From assembly GCF_009759665.1 (NCBI RefSeq), contig NZ_WQNE01000019.1, positions 62,001 through 126,000 on the forward strand: a stretch of DNA of 64,000 bases, written 5' to 3'. Within the stretch, counting starts at the first letter, position 1; each line of letters opens with the position of its first letter. Source of the stretch: Bradyrhizobium cajani. GTDB taxonomy: Bacteria > Pseudomonadota > Alphaproteobacteria > Rhizobiales > Xanthobacteraceae. The notes beneath the pieces are model-generated. The model saw only the letters and a list, made by a program, of their open reading frames with translations, had not been told where the DNA came from and did not search any database. The position numbers and the translations under genes are program-made. Below, piece after piece: positions 63,601 to 64,000 of the stretch.

Positions 63601-64000
63601 GTGCATGAGTGCAGTAAGGCACTACCTTCCGCACAGGATGAGCTTCGTTCCGATTGCGTCGAGCGCGCCTCGAAGCAAGGCAGTGACGGACGTGGTCCTT
63701 CAGGGCCTTGTCCGGAGCCACGCCCACAGCAAACCGCAATGGAATACTTTGCGAACGCCATGGCGGAATTGCTCGGCTGCAGGAACTGCTACGTCGCGAT
63801 GATATCCTCCTCCGGGCTGGATGAAGTCAGGATCGGCGACGTACCTGCCGATCCGTCATGCACGACGATGGTTGAGCGAATTGCGCGCAAGGGCACCGTC
63901 GAGGACGTTGCCTCTCTCGAGCCGATCAATTCCCGGACCTCCTTCGTGCGAAAGTTGATCGGCGCCGAACCCCCGATAAAGGGTCACTCGGTCATTGGCA
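63601..64000 (+). CDS. Partial gene, possibly GAF-like sensor/regulator (3' end outside window)
   Basis: A frame open from GTG 63601 to the right edge, 133 codons. GGAGGTGA ends three bases before the GTG, a near-perfect ribosome-binding site. The first about 45 residues are Ser/Pro/Gln-rich; from ATG 63739 the sequence FANAMAELLGCRNCYVAMISS, then VEDVASLEPINSRTSFVRKL looks like the start of a GAF or PAS-type domain. The last base pair triplets are intact, so no stop has been reached. It may regulate the upstream T1SS genes. Identity is weak. Confidence 0.55.
   Translation, partial: MHECSKALPSAQDELRSDCVERASKQGSDGRGPSGPCPEPRPQQTAMEYFANAMAELLGCRNCYVAMISSSGLDEVRIGDVPADPSCTTMVERIARKGTVEDVASLEPINSRTSFVRKLIGAEPPIKGHSVIG

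Noticed and set aside
63605..63802. 65-residue open frame at the right edge
   Set aside because: A better-supported frame starts four bases earlier at GTG 63601, directly after GGAGGTGA, and stays open to the window edge.

Overview
The window is GC-rich chromosomal DNA of an alphaproteobacterium, most likely Bradyrhizobium or a close relative. The evidence is the gene order parB-parA-rsmG-mnmG-mnmE-rho-hemJ, a PmtA-type phospholipid N-methyltransferase gene downstream of dnaKJ, an alphaproteobacterial RpoH promoter, perfect TGTTTCACGTGAAACA parS sites, and many families of palindromic repeats of the Bradyrhizobium type in the gaps. Nearly all of it is core housekeeping sequence. I saw no tRNA, rRNA, CRISPR array, transposase or prophage.

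Layout. 1-3.4 kb: 3' part of leuS, then lptE and holA. 3.7-12.5 kb, minus strand: parB, parA, rsmG, mnmG, mnmE, rho, hemJ, with six parS or parS-like sites between 6.2 and 8.8 kb. 12.46-12.96 kb: a gene-free, partly AT-rich gap that by synteny is the best candidate for oriC. From it, hemJ-rho-mnmE-mnmG read left and ppsR-maf-coaE-dnaQ read right. 15.9-20.7 kb: secB, a Tim44-like adaptor, mltA, a Smr-domain gene and a polytopic membrane protein. 20.9-24.0 kb: hslV-GNAT-DUF2585-hslU. 24.2-29.3 kb: hisB-DUF2628-hisH-hisA-hisF-hisE-coaA and a small zinc-ribbon gene. 29.3-36.3 kb: AI-2E-type transporter, histidine phosphatase, hybrid sensor kinase, a small exported protein, a YifB/ComM ATPase and a PilZ protein. 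36.4-41.6 kb: Tad/Flp pilus genes (tadD-like facing cpaE-cpaD-cpaC-cpaB) without cpaF/tadB/tadC. 42-46 kb: gshB, yraN, rsmI and a divergent LpoA-like lipoprotein. 46-58.7 kb: hemW, rdgB, rph, hrcA, grpE, an exported nicotinamidase, an unknown periplasmic protein, dnaK, dnaJ, pmtA, an FMN reductase, pyrF and a DUF1330 gene.

58.7-64 kb is the accessory-looking part: a protein made almost wholly of RTX calcium-binding nonapeptides, its type I secretion ABC transporter and membrane-fusion protein, and the start of a gene that may carry a GAF-like domain and runs off the right edge. The RTX gene and the transporter genes are separated by a perfect 11-bp-stem hairpin.

The strongest themes are (1) the replication/segregation region, including parS sites embedded in coding sequence, and (2) the RTX-only type I secretion locus, which is the best candidate for something poorly described. 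All identifications rest on reading protein motifs, lengths and context; no database search was run.
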